Shown one piece after another: positions 17,320 through 25,954 of a DNA stretch of 64,000 bases. Where the stretch lies: positions 62,001 through 126,000 of the forward strand of contig CAVPAX010000003.1 of NCBI GenBank assembly GCA_963701715.1, written 5' to 3'. Positions within the stretch are counted from its first letter, which is position 1; each line of letters opens with the position of its first letter. This DNA is from Methylotenera_A sp963701715. GTDB taxonomy: Bacteria; Pseudomonadota; Gammaproteobacteria; Burkholderiales; Methylophilaceae. The notes under the pieces are model-generated. The model saw only the letters and a list, made by a program, of their open reading frames with translations, was not told the origin of the DNA and ran no database searches. A program made the translations under genes and the position numbers.

Positions 17320-19566
17320 TCAGGCTAACTTTAAAATCAAGCCAGCTAACGGCGGTAGCGTGATTACAAGTGATTGACTCCGATTCATCCATGCAACATC
17401 CTCTGTGTGCAATCCAAAGCCGTTGCCCTGATTGCTGCCGCCATAGCAAGCTGCATCACTGTTAAATACCTCATTGTAAGTGCCGGCCTGGGGTACTCCT
17501 ATGCGGTATCCCTTGCGTAATACAGGCGTGAAATTCAGCACTATTATAACAAAACTATTATCCAGTCCGCGTCTTACATAGCTGATAATGGATTGGTCGG
17601 AGTCATGGCAATCAATCCACTCAAAACCCTGATGTACAAAATCAAGCGAATGCAGTGCTACCTCTTGTTTGTATAGTTTATTTAAATCTGAGCTGGTTTG
17701 TTTGATGCCGCGATGCCATTGATGGCCATCATATTTGTCACCCAATAAATGCCAATCAAGGCTGTTGTTGACGTTCCATTCTCGGCCTTGTCCAAACTCG
17801 TTACCCATGAAATTGAGTTTTTTGCCTGGCGCTGTCATTTGATAGGTCGTCAGCAGACGTAGGTTTGCAAACTTTTGCCAGACATCGCCCGGCATTTTGT
17901 CTAGTAAAGATTTTTTGCCATGAACAACTTCATCATGCGAAAACGGTAACACAAAATTCTCGGAATACGCATAAAGCTGGCCAAAAGTGAGCATGTCATG
18001 GTAATAACGTCTGTGAACAGGGTCATGCTCAATGTAAGCTAGCGTGTCGTTCATCCAGCCCATGTTCCACTTCATGCTAAAGCCTAAACCACCTAAATAC
18101 ACTGGGCGTGAAACTGCAGGCCAAGCGGTAGATTCTTCCGCGATCGTGAGCACGCCTGTAAAGTCTTCACCAACCATCACGTTAAGTTGTTTTAAGAACT
18201 CAATCACATCCAGATTTTCTCTACCGCCGTATCTGTTTGGCAACCATTCGCCTGCCTTGCGAGAGTAATCAAGATAGAGCATGGATGCCACAGCATCTAC
18301 ACGCAAGCCGTCAATGTGGAACTCGGAAAGCCAGAAGTAGGCATTCGACATCAAGAAGTTACGCACTTCATTCCGGCCGTAATTGAAAATATAAGTTCCC
18401 CAGTCCTGATGCTCACCTAAACGCGGGTCTTCATGTTCATACAAGGCTGTGCCATCAAAACGCGCCAAAGCCCAATCATCTTTTGGAAAGTGGCCTGGAA
18501 CCCAGTCTAAAATGACGCCGATATTGGCTTGGTGAAATGCATCAATTAAAAAACGCAGGTCGTCGGGTGAGCCAAAACGATTGGTCACGCCAAAATAACC
18601 GGTGGTTTGGTAACCCCAGGATTCTGTCAGTGGATGCTCTGAGATTGGCATCAGTTCTACATGGGTATAGCCCATTTCGGCAACATAAGGCACAAGTGTG
18701 CTGGCCAACTCGCGATAATTTAAAAAGTGCCCTTTACTATTGCGCTGCCATGAGCCTAAATGGACTTCGTAGCAATTAAAGGGAGCATGCAGCCAATCAC
18801 GTTTTTTGCGCGCTTCCAGCCATTGCCTATCCTCCCACTGGTGGCTGCTGGCGCTTATTTTTGCTGCGGTTCCCGGGCGTTGTTCGAACTCAAAACCATA
18901 AGGGTCGGTTTTGACCAGAATGTTGCCTGTGTGGCGATTACGAATTTCAAATTTGTAGGTGTCGTGTGTAGTTAAATTTGGGATAAAAATATCCCATACT
19001 CCGCTTGACCCATGTGTACGCATGGAGTGGATTCTGCCATCCCAGTTGTTAAAACTACCAGTTACGCTGACACGCTCGGCGTTTGGTGCCCAAACTGCAA
19101 AACGCACACCCTTAACATTGTCCTGTGTGATGAATTGCGCGCCAAGGGTTTTGTAGGCCAGTTTTAAGCGGCCTTCACCAAACAAATAGAGTTCGTCTTG
19201 GGTGATGCTGGTGCCAAAAGTGTAGGGGTCGTACGTTTCGTAAGAGTTGCCCGCGCAGTCAATCTTTAGCAAACATGGAGTTTCAAGCCTGGATTTGCTT
19301 AGCAAGCCAAACAATCCGGCAGGATGAGTTTTGTCGAGTGTTGCCCATGTGCCGTCCACCTTAACGCTAAGTGCTGTAGCCTGGGGAAGAAATACACGAT
19401 AAATATAGCTGCCATCGACCTTGTGCTGACCAAGAAAACTGAATGGGTCGTGATGACGTGCATCTAAAATCAGCATTAGCGAATTAGATAACGCATCGGA
19501 CTCTTTATCTGACTTGACAGCTGCTAGTGTGTTTGTTTTTTCTGAAGTCGATCTGGATTGTACCAA
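17320..19566 (-). CDS. glgB: 1,4-alpha-glucan branching enzyme (GH13)
   Basis: Makes alpha-1,6 branches in glycogen. The order is an N-terminal GlgB domain (DPFSFLGQH), a CBM48 domain (FAVWAPNAERVSVTGSFNNWDG), and a GH13 barrel with regions DWVPGHF, GLRVDAV (nucleophile), IAEES (acid/base) and FSHDEVVHGK, then an all-beta C-terminal domain. The length, 748 residues, is normal. It is divergent from glgC across a 210-bp region holding two promoter-like direct repeats. Confidence 0.97.
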   Translation of the reverse strand: MVQSRSTSEKTNTLAAVKSDKESDALSNSLMLILDARHHDPFSFLGQHKVDGSYIYRVFLPQATALSVKVDGTWATLDKTHPAGLFGLLSKSRLETPCLLKIDCAGNSYETYDPYTFGTSITQDELYLFGEGRLKLAYKTLGAQFITQDNVKGVRFAVWAPNAERVSVTGSFNNWDGRIHSMRTHGSSGVWDIFIPNLTTHDTYKFEIRNRHTGNILVKTDPYGFEFEQRPGTAAKISASSHQWEDRQWLEARKKRDWLHAPFNCYEVHLGSWQRNSKGHFLNYRELASTLVPYVAEMGYTHVELMPISEHPLTESWGYQTTGYFGVTNRFGSPDDLRFLIDAFHQANIGVILDWVPGHFPKDDWALARFDGTALYEHEDPRLGEHQDWGTYIFNYGRNEVRNFLMSNAYFWLSEFHIDGLRVDAVASMLYLDYSRKAGEWLPNRYGGRENLDVIEFLKQLNVMVGEDFTGVLTIAEESTAWPAVSRPVYLGGLGFSMKWNMGWMNDTLAYIEHDPVHRRYYHDMLTFGQLYAYSENFVLPFSHDEVVHGKKSLLDKMPGDVWQKFANLRLLTTYQMTAPGKKLNFMGNEFGQGREWNVNNSLDWHLLGDKYDGHQWHRGIKQTSSDLNKLYKQEVALHSLDFVHQGFEWIDCHDSDQSIISYVRRGLDNSFVIIVLNFTPVLRKGYRIGVPQAGTYNEVFNSDAACYGGSNQGNGFGLHTEDVAWMNRSQSLVITLPPLAGLILKLA

Positions 19567-19620
19567 GACTTATTTCCCCCGAAATTTTTCTAAGAAATAT
19601 TTTATTTTTTATTTAGCAAT

Positions 19621-19657
19621 AATTTGTTAATTACGCTACTTTCCAGCTAGATTATAG
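19621..19657 (+). repeat. Upstream copy of promoter-like direct repeat before glgC
   Basis: An imperfect ~37-bp repeat: AATTTGTTAATT at its start and CCAGCTAGATTATAG at its end. Within it TTGTTA (19624-19629), an 18-bp spacer and TAGATT (19648-19653) resemble a sigma-70 promoter. Confidence 0.5.
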
Positions 19658-19711
19658 CTTGTGATATTGATTATAATGTAAACAAAAGCAGTTAATGCAG
19701 AATTTAAGTCA

Positions 19712-19747
19712 AATTTGTTAATTTAGTTTAGCCCAGCTAGATTACAG
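19712..19747 (+). repeat. Downstream copy of the promoter-like direct repeat before glgC
   Basis: Second copy, about 90 bp from the first, ending CCAGCTAGATTACAG. TTGTTA (19715-19720), a 17-bp spacer and TAGATT (19738-19743) would place a start near 19750, ahead of a strong AGGAGG at 19766-19771. Confidence 0.55.
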
Positions 19748-19776
19748 ATGAATAATTAAAACCTCAGGAGGGCATC

Positions 19777-21057
19777 ATGTCGCACGATCAGCATTCAGAC
19801 CGTTTTATTAGTACCTTAACCAAAAACACTGCTGCTATTATTCTTGCAGGGGGTCGAGGTAGTCGCTTGAAGAACCTGACAGACTGGCGCGCTAAACCGG
19901 CAGTACAATTTGGAGGGAAATTCCGTATCATTGATTTTCCGTTGTCTAATTGCATCAACTCAGGCATCCGTCGTATCAATGTGGCAACTCAGTACAAGGC
20001 TCAAAGCCTGATTCAGCATATCCAGCGCGGTTGGGGGTTTTTGCGCGGTGAATTTAACGAGTATGTAAATATCATTCCCGCGCAACAGCGTATTTCAGAG
20101 GATTGGTACAAAGGCACCGCAGATGCTGTTTATCAAAATTTGGATTTGCTGCGTGAAGGCGGCGCTGATTATATATTGATATTGGCAGGCGACCATATTT
20201 ATAAAATGGACTACGGCAAAATGCTGGCAACGCATGCCAGAAACAATGCTGACATGACGGTTGCTTGTATCAACGTGCCATTAGAAGATGCAAAGGGCTT
20301 TGGAGTGTTGGCTGTGGACGAAACCGATCGTGTGATTGAATTTGCCGAAAAGCCAGAAAATCCTAAACATATGCCAGGCGACCCTACCAAGGCGTTTGCG
20401 AGCATGGGCATCTATATATTTAATGCCAAGTTTTTGTATGAGCAGCTAATCCGCGATGCGGGTGATTCAAAATCCAGTCACGATTTTGGTGGTGACATAA
20501 TTCCTTATTTGATAAAAAAATATAAAGTACAAGCGCACCGCTTTACCGATAGTTGCGTGGGCGCCAAAAATGACAATTACTATTGGCGCGATGTGGGAAC
20601 TATCGATGCATATTGGGAAGCCAATATGGAGCTTACAAAAGTCATTCCTGAACTTAATTTGTACGATAGGGATTGGCCAATCTGGACCTATCAAGAGCAA
20701 TTGCCACCCGCAAAATTTGTGTTTAATGACGAAGGCAGAACAGGTAAAGCCACGGATTCATTGGTTTCCGGAGGCTGTATTGTGAGTGGTGCTTGCGTAA
20801 CAAGCTCTGTTCTGTTTTCGGATGTGCGTGTCCATAGTTATTGCAATATAGAAGGAACAGTAATACTGCCAAAAGTTACTGTTAATCGTAATGTAATACT
20901 TAAAAATGTGGTGATAGATCGTGGCTGCATCATTCCGGAAGGCATGCAAATCGGTGTGGACTTGGCTTTAGATGCGAAACGTTTCTATGTGTCTGAAAAA
21001 GGCATTGTGCTGGTAACGCCTGATATGCTGGGTCAAGATTTATATAGAGTAATATAG
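19777..21057 (+). CDS. glgC: Glucose-1-phosphate adenylyltransferase
   Basis: Makes ADP-glucose, the committed step of glycogen synthesis. The N-terminal nucleotidyltransferase has LAGGRGSRLKNLTD, the substrate region FRIIDFPLSNC and the GDHIYKMDY metal-binding motif; the C-terminal part is a left-handed beta-helix. The length, 426, is typical. AGGAGG sits 5 nt before the ATG, the best ribosome-binding site in the region. It leads the run glgC-GH57-malQ-glk. Confidence 0.97.
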   Translation: MSHDQHSDRFISTLTKNTAAIILAGGRGSRLKNLTDWRAKPAVQFGGKFRIIDFPLSNCINSGIRRINVATQYKAQSLIQHIQRGWGFLRGEFNEYVNIIPAQQRISEDWYKGTADAVYQNLDLLREGGADYILILAGDHIYKMDYGKMLATHARNNADMTVACINVPLEDAKGFGVLAVDETDRVIEFAEKPENPKHMPGDPTKAFASMGIYIFNAKFLYEQLIRDAGDSKSSHDFGGDIIPYLIKKYKVQAHRFTDSCVGAKNDNYYWRDVGTIDAYWEANMELTKVIPELNLYDRDWPIWTYQEQLPPAKFVFNDEGRTGKATDSLVSGGCIVSGACVTSSVLFSDVRVHSYCNIEGTVILPKVTVNRNVILKNVVIDRGCIIPEGMQIGVDLALDAKRFYVSEKGIVLVTPDMLGQDLYRVI

Positions 21058-21059
21058 TT

Positions 21060-21092
21060 ATTAAAAACAATTAATTATAGGTTGTTTTTAAT
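21060..21092 (+). other. AT-rich inverted repeat after glgC
   Basis: ATTAAAAACAA/TTGTTTTTAAT, 11-bp arms with an 11-nt loop. It could be a weak attenuator or stabilising hairpin between glgC and the GH57 gene; there is no GC-rich stem. Confidence 0.4.
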
Positions 21093-21118
21093 GTTTATTG
21101 TTAAGATTGTGAATTAAT

Positions 21119-22861
21119 TTGAAATCAAATCGTCCCAAGCTATACCTCAATCTTTATTGGCACATGCATCAACCAGACTACCGTGACACGGTCAGTAACG
21201 AATATGTGCTGCCCTGGACATATCTGCACGCCATTAAAGACTACAGTGATATGGCGTTTCATCTGGAAGCCAATCCTAAGGCGCGTGTTACCTTCAATTT
21301 TGTGCCAATTTTGTTAGAGCAGCTGGAAGACTATAGTAGTCAATTCAAGCAGAATACGATTCGTGATCCTTTGTTAGCGTTATTGGTTAAAACAAATTTG
21401 TCAGACATGAGTCTTGATGAGTGCCACTTAATTGTGAAAAGTTGTTTCAAAAGCCATCATGAAAAAATGCTGAGTCCGTTTCCGCATTACCAGCGTTTAT
21501 TGCAGATTTATCAGCTGGTTGAATCAATGGGAGCGGATAATTTTTATTATCTAACACCGCAATATAAGGCGGATTTATTAGTTTGGTATCACTTGGCATG
21601 GTGTGGCGAGAGCTTGCGGCGCAATAACAAGATGATACAAGCGCTGATGAATAAAGGTGTGCTGTTCACACTGGAGGATAGGCAGCAATTATTTGGTATT
21701 ATAGGCGACACAATTTCCGGGTTAATTCCGCGCTATAAAGCACTTTTACAGCGCAAACAAATAGAAATTTCCACAACGCCATACTATCACCCTATCTTGC
21801 CATTGCTTCTGGATTTTAAAACTACACTGGACGCAATGCCATATGCGCCTTTACCCAAACAAGCCAAATATGCAGGTGGGCAAAGCCGTGCTATAGCGCA
21901 TGTGCAATCCGCAAAAAAATACCATGCAAGTCTCTTCGGTAAAGAGCCACGCGGGATGTGGCCTGCTGAAGGCGGCGTGTCGGATGCTGCATTATCGATA
22001 ATGGCTGAAAATGGTCTGGAATGGGCGGCTACAGGGCAGGGCGTGTTGGCTAATAGCCTGTTGAAATCTCAATTAAGTGTGGCGGACAAGAACGACTATC
22101 TCTACCAGCCTTATCGTGTAACTAATGGCAAGCAGGATATTTTATGTTTTTTCAGGGATGATAACCTCTCAGATAAAATCGGTTTCGAGTATGCAAAAAT
22201 TCATACTGCTGATGCAGTGAAGGATTTTATTCAAACGCTTGAGCGCATCCAGCAAACGCATGTACAAAGTGACGTTTATAACAAGGCCAAAATTGTTAGT
22301 GTTATTCTGGATGGCGAGAATGCTTGGGAATACTATCCATACAATGGGTATTATTTTCTAAGCGAGCTATATGAGGCGCTGACAAATCATCCTGATATAG
22401 AAATGACAACTTTTAGCGATATTGTTGATTTATATCAATCGAAAGAATACAAAATTAAGGGACTATCCGCCCCCGTGTTGCCACAAGTGGCTGCAGGCAG
22501 TTGGGTGTACGGCACTTTTAGCACATGGATAGGCAGTAAGGATAAGAATTTGGCGTGGGATTTGCTGTGTATTGCTAAAAAAACTTACGATAGTGTGATG
22601 GCTAAAGGAAGTTTGAATGCAGAGCAGGTGGCCGCATGCGAGCGCCAATTGGCGATTTGCGAAGGCTCAGACTGGTTTTGGTGGTTCGGTGATTATAACT
22701 CGTCGGACAGTGTTGCGAGCTTTGATAGGCTTTATCGCCGCAATCTTATTAATCTATATACTTTACTGCAACAACCCGTACCTCAGGTATTGCATTCATC
22801 TATTAGTGCCGGTGGCGGTAATGCAGACAACGCAGGTACCATGCGCCGAGGGCAGGCGTAG
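21119..22861 (+). CDS. GH57 family glycoside hydrolase (alpha-amylase/glucanotransferase type)
   Basis: A 580-residue alpha-glucan-active enzyme. The N-terminal YWHMHQPDYRD is GH57 region 1, GMWPAEGGVSDAAL matches the nucleophile-Glu region, and VILDGENAWEYYPYNG holds the acid/base Asp region. Start is TTG at 21119; no ATG or GTG in frame would keep the conserved N-terminus. There is no signal peptide, so it acts in the cytoplasm. Its place between glgC and malQ points to glycogen or maltodextrin trimming, but GH57 also includes branching and debranching enzymes, so the exact activity is open. Confidence 0.87.
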   Translation: MKSNRPKLYLNLYWHMHQPDYRDTVSNEYVLPWTYLHAIKDYSDMAFHLEANPKARVTFNFVPILLEQLEDYSSQFKQNTIRDPLLALLVKTNLSDMSLDECHLIVKSCFKSHHEKMLSPFPHYQRLLQIYQLVESMGADNFYYLTPQYKADLLVWYHLAWCGESLRRNNKMIQALMNKGVLFTLEDRQQLFGIIGDTISGLIPRYKALLQRKQIEISTTPYYHPILPLLLDFKTTLDAMPYAPLPKQAKYAGGQSRAIAHVQSAKKYHASLFGKEPRGMWPAEGGVSDAALSIMAENGLEWAATGQGVLANSLLKSQLSVADKNDYLYQPYRVTNGKQDILCFFRDDNLSDKIGFEYAKIHTADAVKDFIQTLERIQQTHVQSDVYNKAKIVSVILDGENAWEYYPYNGYYFLSELYEALTNHPDIEMTTFSDIVDLYQSKEYKIKGLSAPVLPQVAAGSWVYGTFSTWIGSKDKNLAWDLLCIAKKTYDSVMAKGSLNAEQVAACERQLAICEGSDWFWWFGDYNSSDSVASFDRLYRRNLINLYTLLQQPVPQVLHSSISAGGGNADNAGTMRRGQA

Positions 22862-22936
22862 ACCTAAGTATTAAACAATCGCTGAAATTAGTCGTGAACT
22901 ATTTTTAGCATGCATAATTTTATGATATAGGCATTG

Positions 22937-24430
22937 ATGAAACAGCAAAAAAAATTATCTCCATTAAAACAGCGTCGAGCTGGCGTTTTGCTGCATATCA
23001 GTTCTTTACCTAGCACGCATTATGTGGGTGATTTAGGTGCTGAAGCTTACCGATTCGTAGATTTTTTGCATGACATTGGCGCAAAGGTTTGGCAAACATT
23101 GCCTATCAATATGCCGCATGCTGATAACTCACCATACCAATGCCTATCAGCATTTGCCGGAAACCCGGATTTTATTAGCCTAGAGGCCTTGCACGAACAG
23201 GGGTTGCTATTAAGAAAGGCCGATACAGGCGGCTTAATCACCAGTAAACTGCAATTACTGGAAAATGCTTACGAGGCATTTAAAATACGTGTAGACAAGC
23301 AGGAGCAGCAAGCTTTTGCCAAGTTCTGTAAGAAACAAGCGCATTGGCTCGACGATTTTGCGATGTTTTTAGCGTTACGAAACAAGTTTAATCAGGCAGG
23401 CTGGCATACTTGGCCAGACGCTTACAAAAATCGCGATGCAAAAACGTTAAAACAGGCACGAAAAGAACTGGCGCAAGAAATCGCAGTGATTCAATTCACA
23501 CAGTATATATTTTTCACCCAATGGTTAAGCCTAAAGGCTTATGCTGCAACAAAAAAAGTGTGTTTATTTGGTGATATACCCATTTTTGTAGCATACGACA
23601 GCGCAGATGTATGGGCGCAGCCGCATTTATTCAAGCTTGATGCTAATAAAAACATGGCAGTAGTGGCAGGTGTACCGCCGGATTATTTTTCAGCTACGGG
23701 GCAACGTTGGGGTAATCCGCATTATAACTGGGATGCAATGGCTGCCGATGGCTATGCATGGTGGATAGCACGCATGGCCACGCAAAATGAACTGTTTGAT
23801 ATCGTGCGCATCGATCATTTCAGAGGCTTGGAAGCCGCTTGGGAAATTCCCACCAATGAGGATACCGCTATCAATGGCCAATGGGTTTTGGCCCCTGGAG
23901 ATGCATTGCTGGCAGCCATTAAACGTGCTTTGCCCAATATTTGCCTGGTGGCAGAAGACTTAGGTATTATTACCGCGGAAGTAGATGCCTTGCGAAATAA
24001 ATACAATTTGCCAGGCATGAAGATTCTGCAATTTGCGTTTAGCGGTGCAGAGGACAACCCGTATTTGCCGCAAAATATTGATGAAAATAGCGTGATATAC
24101 ACAGGTACGCATGATAATGATACTACTTTAGGCTGGCATATCAGTCTGGATGAACATCAGCGTGCGCATTTTTATCGGCATCTATCGATAACACATTCTG
24201 AAACACACGAGCCCAATCTTCCTGATGATTTGATCAATATGGCACTGACATCGGTTGCCAAACTGGCGATCATTCCCATGCAGGATATATTGGCACTCGA
24301 CTCCAGCCACCGCATGAACATACCCGGCACGTCCTCTGGCAACTGGCACTGGCGCTTTAACTGGCAGCAGCTTTCCGCTGAGCGGAAAAAATGGATTGCA
24401 AAAGCCATTGCGCTCTCAGGGCGAAAATAG
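22937..24430 (+). CDS. malQ: 4-alpha-glucanotransferase (amylomaltase, GH77)
   Basis: Moves maltodextrin segments between chains and releases glucose. GH77 motifs are visible: GDIPIFVAYDSADVW, RIDHFRGLEAAWEIP (nucleophile Asp), AEDLGIIT (acid/base Glu) and GTHDNDTTLGW. The length, 498, is typical of the short amylomaltase type. ATG at 22937 is preferred over the TTG one codon earlier. The ROK kinase gene begins 3 bp after its stop, so the released glucose could be phosphorylated by the neighbouring gene product. Confidence 0.95.
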   Translation: MKQQKKLSPLKQRRAGVLLHISSLPSTHYVGDLGAEAYRFVDFLHDIGAKVWQTLPINMPHADNSPYQCLSAFAGNPDFISLEALHEQGLLLRKADTGGLITSKLQLLENAYEAFKIRVDKQEQQAFAKFCKKQAHWLDDFAMFLALRNKFNQAGWHTWPDAYKNRDAKTLKQARKELAQEIAVIQFTQYIFFTQWLSLKAYAATKKVCLFGDIPIFVAYDSADVWAQPHLFKLDANKNMAVVAGVPPDYFSATGQRWGNPHYNWDAMAADGYAWWIARMATQNELFDIVRIDHFRGLEAAWEIPTNEDTAINGQWVLAPGDALLAAIKRALPNICLVAEDLGIITAEVDALRNKYNLPGMKILQFAFSGAEDNPYLPQNIDENSVIYTGTHDNDTTLGWHISLDEHQRAHFYRHLSITHSETHEPNLPDDLINMALTSVAKLAIIPMQDILALDSSHRMNIPGTSSGNWHWRFNWQQLSAERKKWIAKAIALSGRK

Positions 24431-24433
24431 CGC

Positions 24434-25351
24434 ATGGCAACGCTGATAGGCATTGATGTCGGCGGCACCAATTTACGTGTTGGTGTATTTTCTAACTTGG
24501 CGCTAATAGAAGAAACGCGTTTTCAGGCAAATTTCTCGCAGTTCTGCAAAGATCATTCACCTAATGAAGCCTGGCAGAAAATACTTAATGTTACTGCCAA
24601 TGCAATACAGACCGTTATTGCCAAATATCCAGACGTTGAGACTATTGGCATTGGTTTTCCGGGCTTTATCGACCCAAGCACCCAATTAATTGCACAGTCT
24701 CCAAACTTGCCGGGCTTGATCAACGTTAACTTGGCGGCTGATTTAAGTCAGCTTATTGGCAAAAAAGTCGTTGTAGAGAACGATGCGAATGCAGCCGCCT
24801 ATGGCGAATATTGTCTGGCAGGCAAGCCAGAGGGTGGTCTGATTTATTTAGGTTTGGGTACGGGCGTGGGCGGCGGTCTAATTGTTGACGGCAAAGTTTA
24901 TTCTGGTCAACATGGCTGCGCGATGGAAGTGGGGCATATCATCATCGAACCCAACGGCAGGCAATGCGGCTGTGGCAACCATGGATGCGTTGAGCAATAT
25001 GCCTCTGCTAGTGGCGTAGCGATTAGCTATTTTAACGCCACCCAAAAACAACTCTCTGCGTATCAAATTGCAGAGCTTGTAGGTGAGGGTAATAAAGAAG
25101 CGGTGGCGGCGTACGAACTGGCTGCAAACGCTTTGGCGCAAGTGCTGGCAAGTATTTTAAAGGTGGTCGATGTGCAGACTGTCATCATTGGTGGCGGCAT
25201 GGCGGGCGCTTGGAATGTTATAGAAAAATCCTTTAATACCCGCTTGGAAGCTGATCTGATCCCCGTGTTGCGTGGGAAAGTACATGTGCAAATCTCCAAA
25301 ACAGGTGATGCTGCTGGTATGTTGGGCGCGGCTATGTTGACTTTGGGCTGA
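24434..25351 (+). CDS. glk: ROK-family glucokinase
   Basis: Phosphorylates glucose with ATP. The phosphate-1 motif GIDVGGTNLRVGVF, the catalytic Asp in VENDANAAAYGE, and the ROK zinc motif CGCGNHGCVEQYAS are all present, in a 305-residue protein. ROK enzymes include kinases of N-acetyl sugars and fructose; glucose is inferred from the malQ context (3-bp gap). No DNA-binding domain is present, so it is a kinase rather than a ROK repressor. Confidence 0.88.
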   Translation: MATLIGIDVGGTNLRVGVFSNLALIEETRFQANFSQFCKDHSPNEAWQKILNVTANAIQTVIAKYPDVETIGIGFPGFIDPSTQLIAQSPNLPGLINVNLAADLSQLIGKKVVVENDANAAAYGEYCLAGKPEGGLIYLGLGTGVGGGLIVDGKVYSGQHGCAMEVGHIIIEPNGRQCGCGNHGCVEQYASASGVAISYFNATQKQLSAYQIAELVGEGNKEAVAAYELAANALAQVLASILKVVDVQTVIIGGGMAGAWNVIEKSFNTRLEADLIPVLRGKVHVQISKTGDAAGMLGAAMLTLG

Positions 25352-25371
25352 TTTGTTTGTAAGTTGCATGT

Positions 25372-25953
25372 GTGAGTAACAACAGCGCAAACACTGCCGC
25401 ATTTCCAGCACAAATTTTAGCCGCCTGCGTCTTGTTGCTGGCTAATATGTCTATTTATGGCGCAACCGTTATCAATACCAGCGTGCTACCTGTAAGTGAA
25501 TACACGCGCATTACCGTCGAAACAGATCAAAGTATTGCACATTCGGTGGTTGTTCTTAAAAATCCGGATCGAGTCGTATTGGATTTAAAAAGCACTCCAA
25601 TAAATCAACCATTAAAGGCATTGGCAAATAAAGTGTTGCCAAATGATTTTTATATCAAAAAAATACGCGTGGCCAATTTTAAGCAGGGCGTGACGCGTAT
25701 CGTGGTGGATTTGAAGGCGGAGGCAAAACCCAAGTTGACCGTTTATAAGCCTGTCGGTGGTTATCAATATCGGCTTGCTTTGGATATTTATCCTCAAGAA
25801 AAGGCGAAGAGTAGTGCTGAAAGCATTGCGGATCAAGAAGTAGATACCGTCGAGGCAGATACTGGTAACCTAAGTAGCAACGGAGCTGGAATCGTTTTAG
25901 AACCAAATCCAGTGTTCGAGCCGGAAGTTGGCGTACCAGGCGATATTGAGTAG
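25372..25953 (+). CDS. Stand-alone AMIN-domain envelope protein
   Basis: 193 residues from a GTG start: a hydrophobic export signal (about residues 12-30) then one AMIN domain and a Ser/Glu-rich tail. The AMIN part is clearly similar to the N-terminal domain of the amidase at 27472 (shared YTRI, LKNPDR, VLD, VRVAN-type and RLALDIYP-like stretches). AMIN domains bind peptidoglycan and target proteins to the septum or secretin machines. There is no catalytic domain. It may be an adaptor or a relic of a duplicated amidase. It is 20 bp after glk and convergent with queG. Confidence 0.8.
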   Translation: MSNNSANTAAFPAQILAACVLLLANMSIYGATVINTSVLPVSEYTRITVETDQSIAHSVVVLKNPDRVVLDLKSTPINQPLKALANKVLPNDFYIKKIRVANFKQGVTRIVVDLKAEAKPKLTVYKPVGGYQYRLALDIYPQEKAKSSAESIADQEVDTVEADTGNLSSNGAGIVLEPNPVFEPEVGVPGDIE

Positions 25954-25954
25954 T

